A stretch of DNA of 64,000 nucleotides from Methanobrevibacter sp. (GCF_017539065.1 NZ_JAFYHP010000003.1:1-64000); one strand, 5' to 3'; positions 42,106 to 51,809 are shown, counted from the first letter of the stretch. Numbers and translations are program-made. Notes: generated by a model from the sequence alone, not told the origin.

Positions 42106-42570
42106 TTATTTTTTAACCACACCGACTAATGTTCCATCAATGACACAATCAAAATCGACTTTTTCCAGCCATCCTGCTTTGGTAAACATGTCCATAAAGC
42201 AAACACCCATGAGTTGGCCATCTTCTTTTAAGATTTCATCAACCAAATCTTTTACTTCATCAGTGTCAACATCATATTTTGGCATGGACAATCCTCCCAA
42301 TAGCACAACGACATCAGATTCATGAGGGTCGGAAACTTCATCCTTAAGTACCATGGCATATGGTTTGGACTCGAATTCGTGGCAATCCTCAATATCCAAT
42401 AAAGGAATAAAATGATTTTCTTTGTCTCTCACTGAATAAGCCAAAAACTCTGCAAAGGGAGTGCAAACTCCTGGAGAACCAACAAAAGTAATTTTTTTAG
42501 CATCTCCCACTTCTTTTTTAAATGTTACCAGTTGCCCGTTTAATCCTTTCCACTCATAAGCATCTTCCAT
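42106..42570 (-). CDS. DUF2124 family protein
   Basis: A 154 aa soluble protein of a methanogen-associated family (DUF2124). Recognisable are KITFVGSPGVCTPFAEFLAYSVRDK and VVVLLGGLSMPKYDVD, suggesting a Rossmann-like alpha/beta fold with a conserved cysteine. AAGGTGA lies five bases before the ATG at 42570; an upstream frame from 42633 has no ribosome site. Function is unknown. The cysteine after GSPGV is conserved in what I recall of the family and may be functional. Confidence 0.75.
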   Translation of the reverse strand: MEDAYEWKGLNGQLVTFKKEVGDAKKITFVGSPGVCTPFAEFLAYSVRDKENHFIPLLDIEDCHEFESKPYAMVLKDEVSDPHESDVVVLLGGLSMPKYDVDTDEVKDLVDEILKEDGQLMGVCFMDMFTKAGWLEKVDFDCVIDGTLVGVVKK

Positions 42571-42692
42571 TGAAATCACCTTATAAATATTATGTAGTTG
42601 AACTTTTAAATCTTTTGATTGCAATCTAATCAAATATCTTTTTTTAATTATTTTGGACTCTCATTCAATATAAATTTTAATTTATCCTGATT

Positions 42693-43181
42693 TTATCTTA
42701 TTTTTGGGAAAAATCTATTAGAATTTCTTACATACTCTTCATAATCTCTTCCAAAATCTTTTTTTAATCTTTGTTCCTCTTTTTTGACTTGAACATTCAT
42801 TATTAAAACTTCAATTATAAAGACCAATAAAGCCCCTATTGAGAAAATAGCTATCAAAACTCCAATATGATAAATAAATACTCCCAAAAGCATTGGATTT
42901 CTGCATATTCCATATGGTCCGTCAGTCATTAGGGAATTTGTTCTGGGCGCAACTTCATGGTTGAAAGCGTCGAAAGGGTTTCCCCCACCAACATTTTTCA
43001 TGTAAACGATTGACCAAACACTTAATCCAATTCCTACAACCGCCAAAACTATTAGCAAAATCCATTTCATCAATCCGATTTCAGCAAGATTGGGGCTTCC
43101 TGAAGCCAAATACATAATAAATGGAATTCCGATTATGAAAATGACTAAACCAAGCAGATATCCAACAACATCCCTATTCAT
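42693..43181 (-). CDS. Membrane methyltransferase, ICMT/PEMT-like
   Basis: A 162 aa integral membrane protein with about five helices and the isoprenylcysteine methyltransferase/phospholipid methyltransferase signature: GPYGICRNPMLLGVFIYHIG followed by KEEQRLKKDFGRDYEEYVRN, where the R-x-P and E-E-x-x-L elements bind SAM. AAGGTGA precedes the ATG. A second protein of the same superfamily is coded at 43722-44393. The substrate, a lipid or small amphiphile, is not readable. Confidence 0.82.
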   Translation of the reverse strand: MNRDVVGYLLGLVIFIIGIPFIMYLASGSPNLAEIGLMKWILLIVLAVVGIGLSVWSIVYMKNVGGGNPFDAFNHEVAPRTNSLMTDGPYGICRNPMLLGVFIYHIGVLIAIFSIGALLVFIIEVLIMNVQVKKEEQRLKKDFGRDYEEYVRNSNRFFPKIR

Positions 43182-43207
43182 GTTTTCACCTTCTATGAAA
43201 TTAACAC

Positions 43208-43627
43208 CTATAAATCAGAGACGATGTCCTTTGTAATTTTTGCAGCGGATTCGACCATTTTCGGACAAAATTCTTTAAACAGATTATTGTCCCTAGCGTA
43301 TTTCACACCTTCTTCTGTACTTATATCACACTCCAATAAATCACGACAAATATATGATCCATTTTCTTTTTTAAATTCATCTAAAAATTTATTGCACACT
43401 TCATTACTTTTTTCTTTGCTTTCACCATATTTAAGTCCCAATACCATCAATGCACCGGTACATGCTCCACAGACTTCTCCCTTGCGCATTCCACTTCCAA
43501 AACAAGCCCCCACTTTAAGAGCTTGTTCTTTAGAAAGACCATAATCTGGCGAAAATGCTGCAAAAACTGCTTGTGAACACATATAACCGCTTTCAAATAA
43601 TTGAACTGCTTCTTCTATAGAATTCAT
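43208..43627 (-). CDS. C_GCAxxG_C_C family redox protein
   Basis: A 139 aa cysteine-rich protein of the C-GCAxxG-C-C family: GYMCSQAVFAAF, ACFGSGMRKGEVCGACTGAL, and later C-N-K-F and ICRDLLECD. These cysteines probably bind a metal cluster or form redox disulfides; the family is common in anaerobes and often sits near redox enzymes. It is transcribed toward the ICMT-like gene 26 bases on, so the two may be an operon. The function is not established. Confidence 0.87.
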   Translation of the reverse strand: MNSIEEAVQLFESGYMCSQAVFAAFSPDYGLSKEQALKVGACFGSGMRKGEVCGACTGALMVLGLKYGESKEKSNEVCNKFLDEFKKENGSYICRDLLECDISTEEGVKYARDNNLFKEFCPKMVESAAKITKDIVSDL

Positions 43628-43721
43628 ATTTAATTATTCTACTGCATAGTTAATTAATCTATCTTAAAAATTTCAATGAAAATTTATTTAATCAAAAAAT
43701 AAATAAATTGTAAGTGATATG

Positions 43722-44393
43722 ATGGATACAAAATTATTTTCAAAAGCATTAACCAAATTCGGATTTGGCTTAATTATAGTGTTCTTATTGCTGTTCATTC
43801 CTGCAGGAAGCTTATATTATCTTAACGGTTGGTTGTTTATAGCTTTATTGTTCATCCCAATGTTCATTGCAGGAATAATAATGTTCACTAAATCCCCTGA
43901 ACTTCTAAAAAGAAGATTGAATGCAAAAGAAGAAGAAGCCGAACAGAAAATAGTGATTTTGATTAGTGGAATAATGTTTTTACTGGCATTTGTTTTAGCG
44001 GGGCTGAATTTCAGATTCGGATGGTTCCATCTCCCAACAATGGTTATCATTATAGCTTCAATTATATTTTTAATAAGTTATATCATGTATTCTGAAGTTT
44101 TAAGAGAAAATATGTATCTTTCACGTACGGTTGAAGTGAGTGAAAATCAAAAAGTTGTAGATACCGGATTATACGGTCTTGTCAGACATCCAATGTATAC
44201 CTCCACTATATTTTTATTCTTATCAATGCCGTTAATATTGGATTCGATTTTTTCATTTATTATAATGTTAATTTATCCGATAATCATCATATTCAGAATA
44301 AAAAATGAAGAAAAAGTTCTAGAACAGGAATTAGAAGGATATAAGGAATATAAAGAAAAAGTAAAATATAAAATTATGCCTTTTATATGGTAA
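43722..44393 (+). CDS. Membrane methyltransferase, isoprenylcysteine type
   Basis: A 223 aa membrane protein with about five helices and DTGLYGLVRHPMYTSTIFLF then EEKVLEQELEGYKEYKEKVK, the SAM-binding signature of the ICMT superfamily (RHPMY variant). The ATG at 43722 follows GTGA by four bases; an adjacent ATG at 43719 is possible. It is divergent from the cysteine-rich gene, with an 94-base promoter region. Its 3' end overlaps the convergent nitroreductase gene by 11 bases. Confidence 0.85.
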   Translation: MDTKLFSKALTKFGFGLIIVFLLLFIPAGSLYYLNGWLFIALLFIPMFIAGIIMFTKSPELLKRRLNAKEEEAEQKIVILISGIMFLLAFVLAGLNFRFGWFHLPTMVIIIASIIFLISYIMYSEVLRENMYLSRTVEVSENQKVVDTGLYGLVRHPMYTSTIFLFLSMPLILDSIFSFIIMLIYPIIIIFRIKNEEKVLEQELEGYKEYKEKVKYKIMPFIW

Positions 44394-45105
44394 AGCTTCC
44401 TTCAAAGACCTTATCCTTTAACTCTTCATGAGGTTTATCTAGGCTGAATTTAAAGGTTTCCTGATTTGCAACATACATGTGCGCCAATGCAATACCCATG
44501 TCAATCTGATTCCAGGCATCCATTTTTTTATTTAAACGGAATTTAGGCTTATTCCTATATAGATTATAGCTTCCATCATCATTATGTGTAAAATACCATG
44601 TTTGTGAGTTTGCAGCTGATGGGGCGAGTTGTGCAGGGATTAGCTTGCTATCCCTTTCATCTGAGATTTCACATACGATTTTTCTTTCAAACTGAGACCT
44701 TTCACGATAAATTTCGCCTTGAGGCTTACCAAATACCATCAAAATGATGAATTTCTGTTCGGGATTTGGATTATCATAATTTTTAGGATTTCCCGCGCCA
44801 ATCCAACAAGATCCTATTCCTCTGCTTTGCAGGTATAAATCAACTTGTTGAAATATGAATCCAATATTTTGTAAGTAATTTTGCTTAGTTTCTGAAAATA
44901 GCAACAGGGCGTGGGGCGGCTTGAATCTCTGCAACATTCTGAAATTTTTTGGCCCGACAATATCATAGCTCCAGTCAATATCCGGATTCAATACCTTAGC
45001 ATTACTTATGAAATTTCTTAATTCATTTAAGATTTCCGGACCTAGTGGACTTTTTTCATACTTTCTAATAGATTGTCTTTTGTATATCGTATCTTCAAGA
45101 TTCAT
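44383..45105 (-). CDS. Nitroreductase-family flavoprotein
   Basis: FMN-dependent oxidoreductase of the nitroreductase fold (240 aa): IYKRQSIRKYEKSPL at the start (FMN phosphate arginines), then DLYLQSRGIGSCWIGAG and AQLAPSAANSQTWYF late, the reverse of the usual order being due to a permuted or duplicated half (LAPSAANSQ normally lies near the N-terminus). Members of this longer TM1586-like group are common in anaerobes. Substrate unknown. It follows no close gene upstream (24 bases from the FtsX permease). Confidence 0.82.
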   Translation of the reverse strand: MNLEDTIYKRQSIRKYEKSPLGPEILNELRNFISNAKVLNPDIDWSYDIVGPKNFRMLQRFKPPHALLLFSETKQNYLQNIGFIFQQVDLYLQSRGIGSCWIGAGNPKNYDNPNPEQKFIILMVFGKPQGEIYRERSQFERKIVCEISDERDSKLIPAQLAPSAANSQTWYFTHNDDGSYNLYRNKPKFRLNKKMDAWNQIDMGIALAHMYVANQETFKFSLDKPHEELKDKVFEGSFTI

Positions 45106-45128
45106 GTTATCAACCGCTAATAATCAAC

Positions 45129-47387
45129 TTAATCAACATCTTTAAGTGCTTCAACCATATCTAAATTTTTAATTTTATCTGAAAACAATAAATTAACACC
45201 TATGGATATTGCAAATGTTATCGCTGCACATAATAAAATATTTCCCCAAGTTAAAGTTGGAATGTAATATAATGATTCTCCCGCAGCATCCATCATTAAT
45301 GTCATGAAGTAGAATCCAAGTGGAATTCCCAAAATAAACCCGATAAAGGTGAAAATAATGTTTTGTGTCAATAATAATTTCCTTAAGACATTTGTTTTAA
45401 AACCTAAAACCTTCAATGTTGCAATTTCCCTCTCCATCTCTGTAAATGATAAAATTCCCAAATTATACAGGACCAGACCGGCCAAGACAACTGCCACAAC
45501 CGTTACAACGGAAACCATCATCATCACTGAGGTTGTCATAGTATCCCAGCTTTCCTTCATTTTCTCAATGGTTGTGACCGATTTGATTGAATCAAGGTTT
45601 TCGCCATATTTCTCATCAGTCAAGATATTTGTAGGAGTGAAATTCAATCCTTGGTCTTCTAAAGTGTCCGGAGACATGATTAACCCTTGTGAAATGGGTT
45701 CCGCATGGATTTGGCCTATTTTTGAAGTGACCCATTCATCGCTTCCGACAATATGCCACCTGATCTTATCTCCCCTTGTTAAATTAAACTTTTCAGCAAG
45801 TTTCGTTGAGATTGAAACATCCCCCTCATCAATGTCAATCTGGTTTCTATTGCTGTCCGTGTACGATATCAAATCCGTGTTGTTCGATGCAAGCAGCGTT
45901 ACCGTGTCTTCCATGTCATTTGCTTTAATTTCAATTGATTGCTGCATGATGAAACTGCCGTTTGATTCATTTAGAATATAATATAGTTCCATAGGATTTG
46001 CCTCATTGGAAAGTTGTATTTTAGACTCGAAATGACTTATATCATCATATTCCCATGATTTCAACTCATTTAAACTATCATTCATTCCGAATGCTGCAAT
46101 CAAAAGGGCGACACAACCCATCACTCCAACTATTGCCATGAATGCCCTGAACTTATTGGCTCTTGCATCCCTTACATTCCATCTGAAATTAAAACTTAAG
46201 CGATTCCAAAGTTTTGATTTTTCAATGAAACTCTTTGAAGATATATTAGGAGCCTTTGGCCTCATGGTATTGGCAGGATTTTCCTTTGAAATTCTTCTGC
46301 ATGTTAGATATGTAACAAAAACGGATAAAACAACCAATAATATCGCAATATAGACAAAACTCATATCAAAACCAGGATGCCAAACCGGCATGCTATACAT
46401 TGTAGTCATTGTTGGGTAGAACATCTGTGGAATAATCATTGGCCCTGTTACTAAACCTAAAACGGCTCCGAGAAGAACTGGGAAAAATGCATATGACAGG
46501 TAATGTAAGATTATTGTCGAATCCTTAAAACCAACTGCCTTTAAGATTCCAATTTGAGTTCTCTGATGAGTAACAATCCTTGTCATTGTAGTCAGGAGTG
46601 TTAAAAAGGTTACTAAAATAAATACAATCGGGAAAACATCTCCAATCATTTTGTGCTGAGCCATTTCATTTGCAAATTTGGACACACTGAGATGATCCTC
46701 TTTTTTAGTGAATGACAGATAATCAATCGCATCATCCAATTTTTCCTTAAAGTCATTATCCGAACACTCATATTTAACGAGCAATTTATTATATTCCAAA
46801 TCTTCGGGATATGCCTTATACGAAAGATAAGCAAAACCTAACTCTGAAAAATCAGGCGTTAGGGAACTAGGCGAAGTTTCGTAGATATATTCCGGAGAAT
46901 AACCGATTCCCTTAATTTCCTTTTTAATTGTTGAATTATCAAATTCAAAAGTGATTTTATCTCCGACATGCAAATCCCGTGCATCCGCAAAACGTTGATC
47001 TATCCATACTCCTGAATCATCTGAAGCATCAAAATCTTCACCGTCGGTTGTATAAAATTTAGAAATCGTTCCCTTTTCTATGAAATGCAACGTAATATCG
47101 GGTTTGCCCTCCAAGTCCGCTACAGACTGAACAACTTCCTGTCTGTCTGTTTGGGTTGCAAATTCATTAACTTTCTGAACCGCCAAGTCATCAAAATTAT
47201 CATTGTCAATCCATCCGTCTGCCATATTGGTATCCATGTAATATTCATCGGAAGTCTGTACTAGGCCATAATACTCACTATATATTCCGCTGTAAGCAAA
47301 GATACCTATAAATGCCATTAGAAATATTGCAATAAACTGCGTCTTATTAATTTTTATATCCCTCAGCATTTTTTTAGATAATGACAT
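45129..47387 (-). CDS. MacB/FtsX-type ABC exporter permease, copy 2
   Basis: A 752 aa permease with an N-terminal helix, a large extracytoplasmic domain (about 40-240), a three-helix FtsX domain (RIVTHQRTQIGILKAVGFKD, about 255-380), a second helix and extracytoplasmic domain, and a second FtsX domain ending in REIATLKVLGFKTNVLRKLL. It is a tandem paralogue of the gene at 47459-49729. In other systems such permeases move lipids, lipoproteins or peptides out of the membrane. A hairpin lies between the copies. Confidence 0.88.
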   Translation of the reverse strand: MSLSKKMLRDIKINKTQFIAIFLMAFIGIFAYSGIYSEYYGLVQTSDEYYMDTNMADGWIDNDNFDDLAVQKVNEFATQTDRQEVVQSVADLEGKPDITLHFIEKGTISKFYTTDGEDFDASDDSGVWIDQRFADARDLHVGDKITFEFDNSTIKKEIKGIGYSPEYIYETSPSSLTPDFSELGFAYLSYKAYPEDLEYNKLLVKYECSDNDFKEKLDDAIDYLSFTKKEDHLSVSKFANEMAQHKMIGDVFPIVFILVTFLTLLTTMTRIVTHQRTQIGILKAVGFKDSTIILHYLSYAFFPVLLGAVLGLVTGPMIIPQMFYPTMTTMYSMPVWHPGFDMSFVYIAILLVVLSVFVTYLTCRRISKENPANTMRPKAPNISSKSFIEKSKLWNRLSFNFRWNVRDARANKFRAFMAIVGVMGCVALLIAAFGMNDSLNELKSWEYDDISHFESKIQLSNEANPMELYYILNESNGSFIMQQSIEIKANDMEDTVTLLASNNTDLISYTDSNRNQIDIDEGDVSISTKLAEKFNLTRGDKIRWHIVGSDEWVTSKIGQIHAEPISQGLIMSPDTLEDQGLNFTPTNILTDEKYGENLDSIKSVTTIEKMKESWDTMTTSVMMMVSVVTVVAVVLAGLVLYNLGILSFTEMEREIATLKVLGFKTNVLRKLLLTQNIIFTFIGFILGIPLGFYFMTLMMDAAGESLYYIPTLTWGNILLCAAITFAISIGVNLLFSDKIKNLDMVEALKDVD

Positions 47388-47419
47388 GATATAATATTTG
47401 AAATATTAAATATAAAAAA

Positions 47420-47450
47420 CCTATTTTAATCTGAAAGTAGAGTAAATAGG
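47420..47450 (-). terminator. Hairpin between the two FtsX permease genes
   Basis: CCTATTT (47420-47426) and AAATAGG (47444-47450) form a seven-base stem; in the minus direction TTTTTTATATTT follows. It may partly terminate the ATPase/permease transcript before the second permease. Confidence 0.45.
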
Positions 47451-47458
47451 TAGAAAAC

Positions 47459-49729
47459 CTATTCTCCACTTTTAAGGGATTCTACCATATCCAATTTTTT
47501 AATCTTGCGCGAAAACATCAAATTCACAATTATTGATAACGCAAAGGTTATAACTGCTGTTAACAGGAAGTTTGTAAGAGATATTGAAGGCAATATGTAA
47601 AAGGAATCCCCAGATGACTTCCACATAATGTCCAAGATAAAATAACCTACAGGCAAACCTAATATGAAACCAATAGCTGTAAACCATAAGTTTTGAGTTA
47701 ACAATAATCTTCGAAGAGCACTTGTTTTAAAGCCCAACACCTTTAATGTTGCAATTTCACGTTCAATTTCTGTGAATGACAGTAATCCCAAATTATAAAG
47801 AACGATGACTGCTAAAAGAGAAGCAAAGAATATCAAAATGTAGATTAACAACCACATTGCTTCAGTCAACTCATCCCAGCTTGAAGTCATGTCTTTCATT
47901 GAGTTAGTCGCTTTTACACCATCATAACTCTTGTCAACATGTTCTTCTGTAACGATGCTTGTCGGAGTATAGTTTAAATCCAAGTCTTCCAATTTATCGG
48001 CAGACATTATAAATCCTTGAGATACTGGATCTGAATGTATCTTATCAATTTTTGTTTTAACCCATTTATCAGACCCCATGATGTGCCACTTGACCTCATC
48101 TCCTACACCAACGCCCAGCATATCGGCCATCTTCTGTGAAATTGAAACCTCATCATCAGCAATTTCCACATGATTCCTGTCATAATCTGTTGGTGTTATT
48201 AAATCAGTCCCATTTAAAACCAAAAGCGAAGCTGACTTCTTAACAGAACCAGATTCTATTTCAATTGCGGACTCCATTATCTCATCACCATTAACCTTAT
48301 CTGCCACATCATCAATTTCTGCTTGAGTTGCATCTTCGTCAATTATCAATTTAGAGTCATAATGATTAATGTCATTATATTCCCATTCCTTTAAATCATT
48401 CATTCCATCATACATTCCAAAAGCACACACTAAAAGAGCACTGCATCCTATTACACCAATTATTGTCATTAATGCCCTGAATTTATTTCTTTTAGCATCA
48501 CGATAATTCCAACGAATATTGAACGGCAATCTTTTCCATATTCCAAACTTTTCAACAAATCCTGAAGTTGATACTTTCGGTGCTTTTGGCCTTATTGTAT
48601 CTGCCGGTTTTTCTGATGAAATGCTTTTGACAGAGTAATATGAAACTGCTAGCGACATTAAAACCATTAAAACTGCAACATATACAAAATTCATACTCCA
48701 CGCAGGGTCCCATGACGGCAATTTATAAGTGGCGCTCATTGAGGGGTAAAATAATTGCGGCAATGTCATCGGCCCTAAAATTAATCCCAAAATAGATCCG
48801 ATTAACACCAGCCAAAATCCATATGACACATAATGTAATATTATGGAGCGATTTTTAAATCCACTAGCCTTAAGAATACCTATTTGAGTCCTTTGATGTG
48901 TAATTATCCTTGTCATTGTTGTCAAAAGAATCAGCATGGCAATTAATATAAATACAACCGGGAAGATATCGCCCATCATCCTGTGCTGGTCCATTTCATC
49001 CGCAAACTGACTGACACTTGTGTGTTCTGATCTTTCTACAAATGAATTGTAATAACCATCCATATGATAGGATAGTAACTCATTATAGTTTTCAGAGGTT
49101 CCTTCAAATTTAACATTCAAAACATTATATGGAACAGTGTCTTCAGGAAATGCTTTATAGGAAAGGTATGCGAAACCAATTTTGTTAAAATCCGGAATTA
49201 CAGATGAAGATGATGCATGATAAACATATTCCGGCGAATAACCTAATCCCTTGATTTCTTTTGTGATAGAATAATTTTCAAACTCAAAAGTAATATTGTC
49301 TCCAACTTTTAGACCCTTAGCATCGGCAAAACTTTTATCCAACCATACTCCGCCCTTATCCTTAATATCTAACTTTTCGCCTTCAAGCAAATAGAATTTA
49401 GATATTGTGTTGTTTTCAACGAAGTGCAGAGTAATATCGGGATCATTTTTAAAGTCCGCAACCGAATCAACTACCAACTGTCTCTCCATTTGAGTTGTTG
49501 CACCTAAGCAATCTACCTGATATAAAAACAAATCATTTATATAATTTGAATAAATCCACCCGTCAGCCAAATTAGTTTCTTCATAATAGTCATTGACATT
49601 GACTTCTAGGCCTACTGATTCTCCACCGACACCTGCAAACACAAATACTCCTAAAAATGCCATTAAAAAAATAGATATGAATTGAGCTTTGTGCTTGGAG
49701 ATGTCCCTCAACATCTTCTTTGCAAGCAT
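47459..49729 (-). CDS. MacB/FtsX-type ABC exporter permease, copy 1
   Basis: A 756 aa paralogue of the next gene with the same layout: helix 1 (FISIFLMAFLGVFVFAGV), extracytoplasmic domain, FtsX domain (RIITHQRTQIGILKASGFKN), second extracytoplasmic part and C-terminal FtsX domain (REIATLKVLGFKTSALRRLL). GGTGA stands four bases before the ATG, five bases after the ATPase gene. The two permeases may form a heterodimer served by one ATPase, which is inference from gene order. Confidence 0.9.
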   Translation of the reverse strand: MLAKKMLRDISKHKAQFISIFLMAFLGVFVFAGVGGESVGLEVNVNDYYEETNLADGWIYSNYINDLFLYQVDCLGATTQMERQLVVDSVADFKNDPDITLHFVENNTISKFYLLEGEKLDIKDKGGVWLDKSFADAKGLKVGDNITFEFENYSITKEIKGLGYSPEYVYHASSSSVIPDFNKIGFAYLSYKAFPEDTVPYNVLNVKFEGTSENYNELLSYHMDGYYNSFVERSEHTSVSQFADEMDQHRMMGDIFPVVFILIAMLILLTTMTRIITHQRTQIGILKASGFKNRSIILHYVSYGFWLVLIGSILGLILGPMTLPQLFYPSMSATYKLPSWDPAWSMNFVYVAVLMVLMSLAVSYYSVKSISSEKPADTIRPKAPKVSTSGFVEKFGIWKRLPFNIRWNYRDAKRNKFRALMTIIGVIGCSALLVCAFGMYDGMNDLKEWEYNDINHYDSKLIIDEDATQAEIDDVADKVNGDEIMESAIEIESGSVKKSASLLVLNGTDLITPTDYDRNHVEIADDEVSISQKMADMLGVGVGDEVKWHIMGSDKWVKTKIDKIHSDPVSQGFIMSADKLEDLDLNYTPTSIVTEEHVDKSYDGVKATNSMKDMTSSWDELTEAMWLLIYILIFFASLLAVIVLYNLGLLSFTEIEREIATLKVLGFKTSALRRLLLTQNLWFTAIGFILGLPVGYFILDIMWKSSGDSFYILPSISLTNFLLTAVITFALSIIVNLMFSRKIKKLDMVESLKSGE

Positions 49730-49733
49730 TCAC

Positions 49734-50438
49734 TCACCATTCCAAATCAGTGACCTTTTTTGGATTTACATTATTCACAATACTTTCAATTCGGCCATTT
49801 TTAATTCTTATAACCTTATCGGCCGCTTCAGCCAGTATTGCATTGTGAGTTACAATAACAACAGTAGTATTTTGATTGTTACTCATATCCTGAAGCAAAC
49901 TTAAAATTAATACTCCTGTTTTTGAATCTAATGCTCCTGTTGGCTCATCACATAAAAGCATTGTAGGTTGTTTTGCAACAGCTCGTGCAATAGATACTCT
50001 TTGCTGTTCCCCACCGGACAGTTGTGCTGGAAATTGATTTGCATGATCCTTAAGCCCCACTGAATCAAGAACTGCTTCACCATCTATATTTACATCTACA
50101 ATGTCTTTCATCAACTCTACGTTTTCCAGTGCAGTTAAGTTTGGTATTAGATTGTAAAACTGGAAAATGAAACCTACATTTTTTGCCCTATAACTTGTTA
50201 GTTGATTGTCATCAAATGATTCAACATGTTCGCTGTTAACTATGATTTGTCCTGATGTTACTGAGTCAAGACCGCCTAAAAGGTTTAATAATGTTGATTT
50301 GCCCGCACCTGACGGTCCTAGAATTACTACAAATTCACCTTCATCAATTGCGAAGTTAACATTATCCATTGCCTTTAAAATGTGATCTCCAGTCCTATAT
50401 TCCTTATTCACATCTTTAAATTCAATAATTGTACTCAT
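49734..50438 (-). CDS. MacB/LolD-type ABC exporter ATPase
   Basis: A 234 aa nucleotide-binding subunit: Walker [13 protein letters not shown]-loop [20 protein letters not shown], signature [19 protein letters not shown], Walker [16 protein letters not shown], switch VIVTHNAI. The sequence is typical of the LolD/MacB/FtsE group paired with FtsX permeases, here the next two genes. A DtxR-like palindrome overlaps its TATA box, suggesting metal-dependent control. Confidence 0.93.
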   Translation of the reverse strand: MSTIIEFKDVNKEYRTGDHILKAMDNVNFAIDEGEFVVILGPSGAGKSTLLNLLGGLDSVTSGQIIVNSEHVESFDDNQLTSYRAKNVGFIFQFYNLIPNLTALENVELMKDIVDVNIDGEAVLDSVGLKDHANQFPAQLSGGEQQRVSIARAVAKQPTMLLCDEPTGALDSKTGVLILSLLQDMSNNQNTTVVIVTHNAILAEAADKVIRIKNGRIESIVNNVNPKKVTDLEW

Positions 50439-50489
50439 TACTATTCCCTTCGTTTAATTAATCTCTTCATTATAGTATATTAATCTAAT

Positions 50490-50520
50490 AGTATATAAAA
50501 TTTAGGTATGCCTAAATTTT
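50490..50520 (-). promoter_or_regulatory. DtxR-like palindrome over the exporter promoter
   Basis: AAAATTTAGG (50497-50506) and CCTAAATTTT (50511-50520) are perfect ten-base arms around TATG. The core TTAGGTATGCCTAA resembles the DtxR/IdeR iron-box half (TTAGGTTAGCCTAA). On the minus strand its last bases run into the TATA box TTTATATAC (50491-50499) of the ABC exporter, so a bound protein would block TBP/TFB. Confidence 0.6.
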
Positions 50521-50605
50521 ATTTGATGAATAAAACAATCAATACATATAAAACATTTCAAAACATATAGTTATATTATAATAAAAATTTAAGGAAAAAA
50601 TCCAA

Positions 50606-51343
50606 ATGTCATTTAAAAGAGATGAAATGTTAATAATGCCTGCTGTAGACATTAAGAACGGTAAATGTGTGCAGCTTGTTCAAGGCAAACCTGGAAGTGA
50701 AATGGTTCAAATAGAAAATCCCGAACTTGTTGCAAAACATTGGGAAGATTTAGGAGCTAAAAACATCCATGTAATTGATTTAGATGGAACAATTAATGGA
50801 ATAGCCAGCTTCGACATTATTAAAAAAATCTTGAATGAAGTTTCCGTTCCAATTCAACTTGGTGGAGGAATTAGAAGTGTTGAATATGCTCGCCAATTGT
50901 TAGACTTGGACATTGAAAGAATCATCATTGGAACAATGGGAATTCAACAACCGGAAACCATAAGCGAATTGTCAGAAGAATACGGTTCAGACAGAATTAT
51001 GATTTCACTTGACAGCAAAGACAACAGAGTAGTCATTAAGGGATGGCAAGAAAAAATTGATAAAAGCCCTTCTGAAATTTCCCAAGAATTCAAAGAACAT
51101 GGTGCAGGAAGCATCCTATTCACAAACGTTGATGTTGAAGGCCTTTTAGGCGGATTTTACACAGAACCTGTAGAAGAATTAAAAAAATCCGTAGATTTGC
51201 CTATTGTTTATTCTGGAGGAATAACAACAATAGACGACCTTAAAAAATTAAATGAAAGTGGTGTAGAAGGAGTAGTAATTGGTTCTGCACTTTATACTGA
51301 TAAAATTGATTTAACTGAAGCTTTAAAATATCAAAAGAGGTAA
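50606..51343 (+). CDS. hisA: Phosphoribosylformimino-AICAR-P isomerase
   Basis: Amadori isomerase of histidine synthesis, a TIM barrel of 245 aa. MPAVDIKNGKCVQLVQG carries the catalytic Asp (D15), LGGGIRSVEYARQLL and IVYSGGITTIDDL the two phosphate sites, and TNVDVEGLLGGF the second-half catalytic region. AAGGA precedes the ATG. It heads a tight rightward cluster hisA-ribL-argC-flavodoxin-pyrI (gaps of 4-21 bases) that mixes histidine, flavin, arginine and pyrimidine genes. Confidence 0.95.
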   Translation: MSFKRDEMLIMPAVDIKNGKCVQLVQGKPGSEMVQIENPELVAKHWEDLGAKNIHVIDLDGTINGIASFDIIKKILNEVSVPIQLGGGIRSVEYARQLLDLDIERIIIGTMGIQQPETISELSEEYGSDRIMISLDSKDNRVVIKGWQEKIDKSPSEISQEFKEHGAGSILFTNVDVEGLLGGFYTEPVEELKKSVDLPIVYSGGITTIDDLKKLNESGVEGVVIGSALYTDKIDLTEALKYQKR

Positions 51344-51347
51344 TTGA

Positions 51348-51809
51348 ATGAAAATAATGGCAACCGGAACATTTGACATACTCCACCCGGGACATGGAGT
51401 ATACTTAGAAGAGTCTAAAAAGCTAGGCGGAGAAGATGCTGAGCTTTATGTTGTTGTAGCAAGAGATGCAACAGTTGAAAGAAGAAAAAGAGTCCCTATT
51501 GTTGGAGAAGACCAACGTTTAGAATTAATTAAAATGTTAAAACCCGTAACTGATGCTTATTTAGGTGATGCAAATGGTGATGTCTTTAAAATCGTTCGTG
51601 AAATCGACCCTGACATCATAACCATTGGAGCCGACCAAAATCACGATGTTGGAAAATTACAGGAAGCGCTTGATAAAAGAGGGTTAAAAGCAAAAGCTGT
51701 GCGCATTGAAAAATATCGTGATTGTGAACTTGACAGCAGTTGTAAGATAATCAGAAAAATTGAAAATACCGATTTCGAAGGAAAAATTTTAGATCACTGT
51801 GAAGATTAG
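51348..51809 (+). CDS. ribL: FAD synthetase, archaeal RibL type
   Basis: CTP/ATP:FMN adenylyltransferase of the nucleotidyltransferase fold (153 aa), an archaeal enzyme unrelated to bacterial Rib[21 protein letters not shown] contains the HxGH motif (H13-P-G-H16), [11 protein letters not shown] and the C-terminal cysteine pair CELDSSC, cysteines being functionally relevant in the M. jannaschii enzyme. It starts four bases after hisA. A flavodoxin, which binds FMN, lies two genes on. Confidence 0.92.
   Translation: MKIMATGTFDILHPGHGVYLEESKKLGGEDAELYVVVARDATVERRKRVPIVGEDQRLELIKMLKPVTDAYLGDANGDVFKIVREIDPDIITIGADQNHDVGKLQEALDKRGLKAKAVRIEKYRDCELDSSCKIIRKIENTDFEGKILDHCED

Noticed and set aside
45349-45981. 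210-codon plus-strand frame inside the second FtsX permease
   Set aside because: Antisense shadow; hydrophobic repeats mirror the permease, and no promoter or ribosome site is seen.
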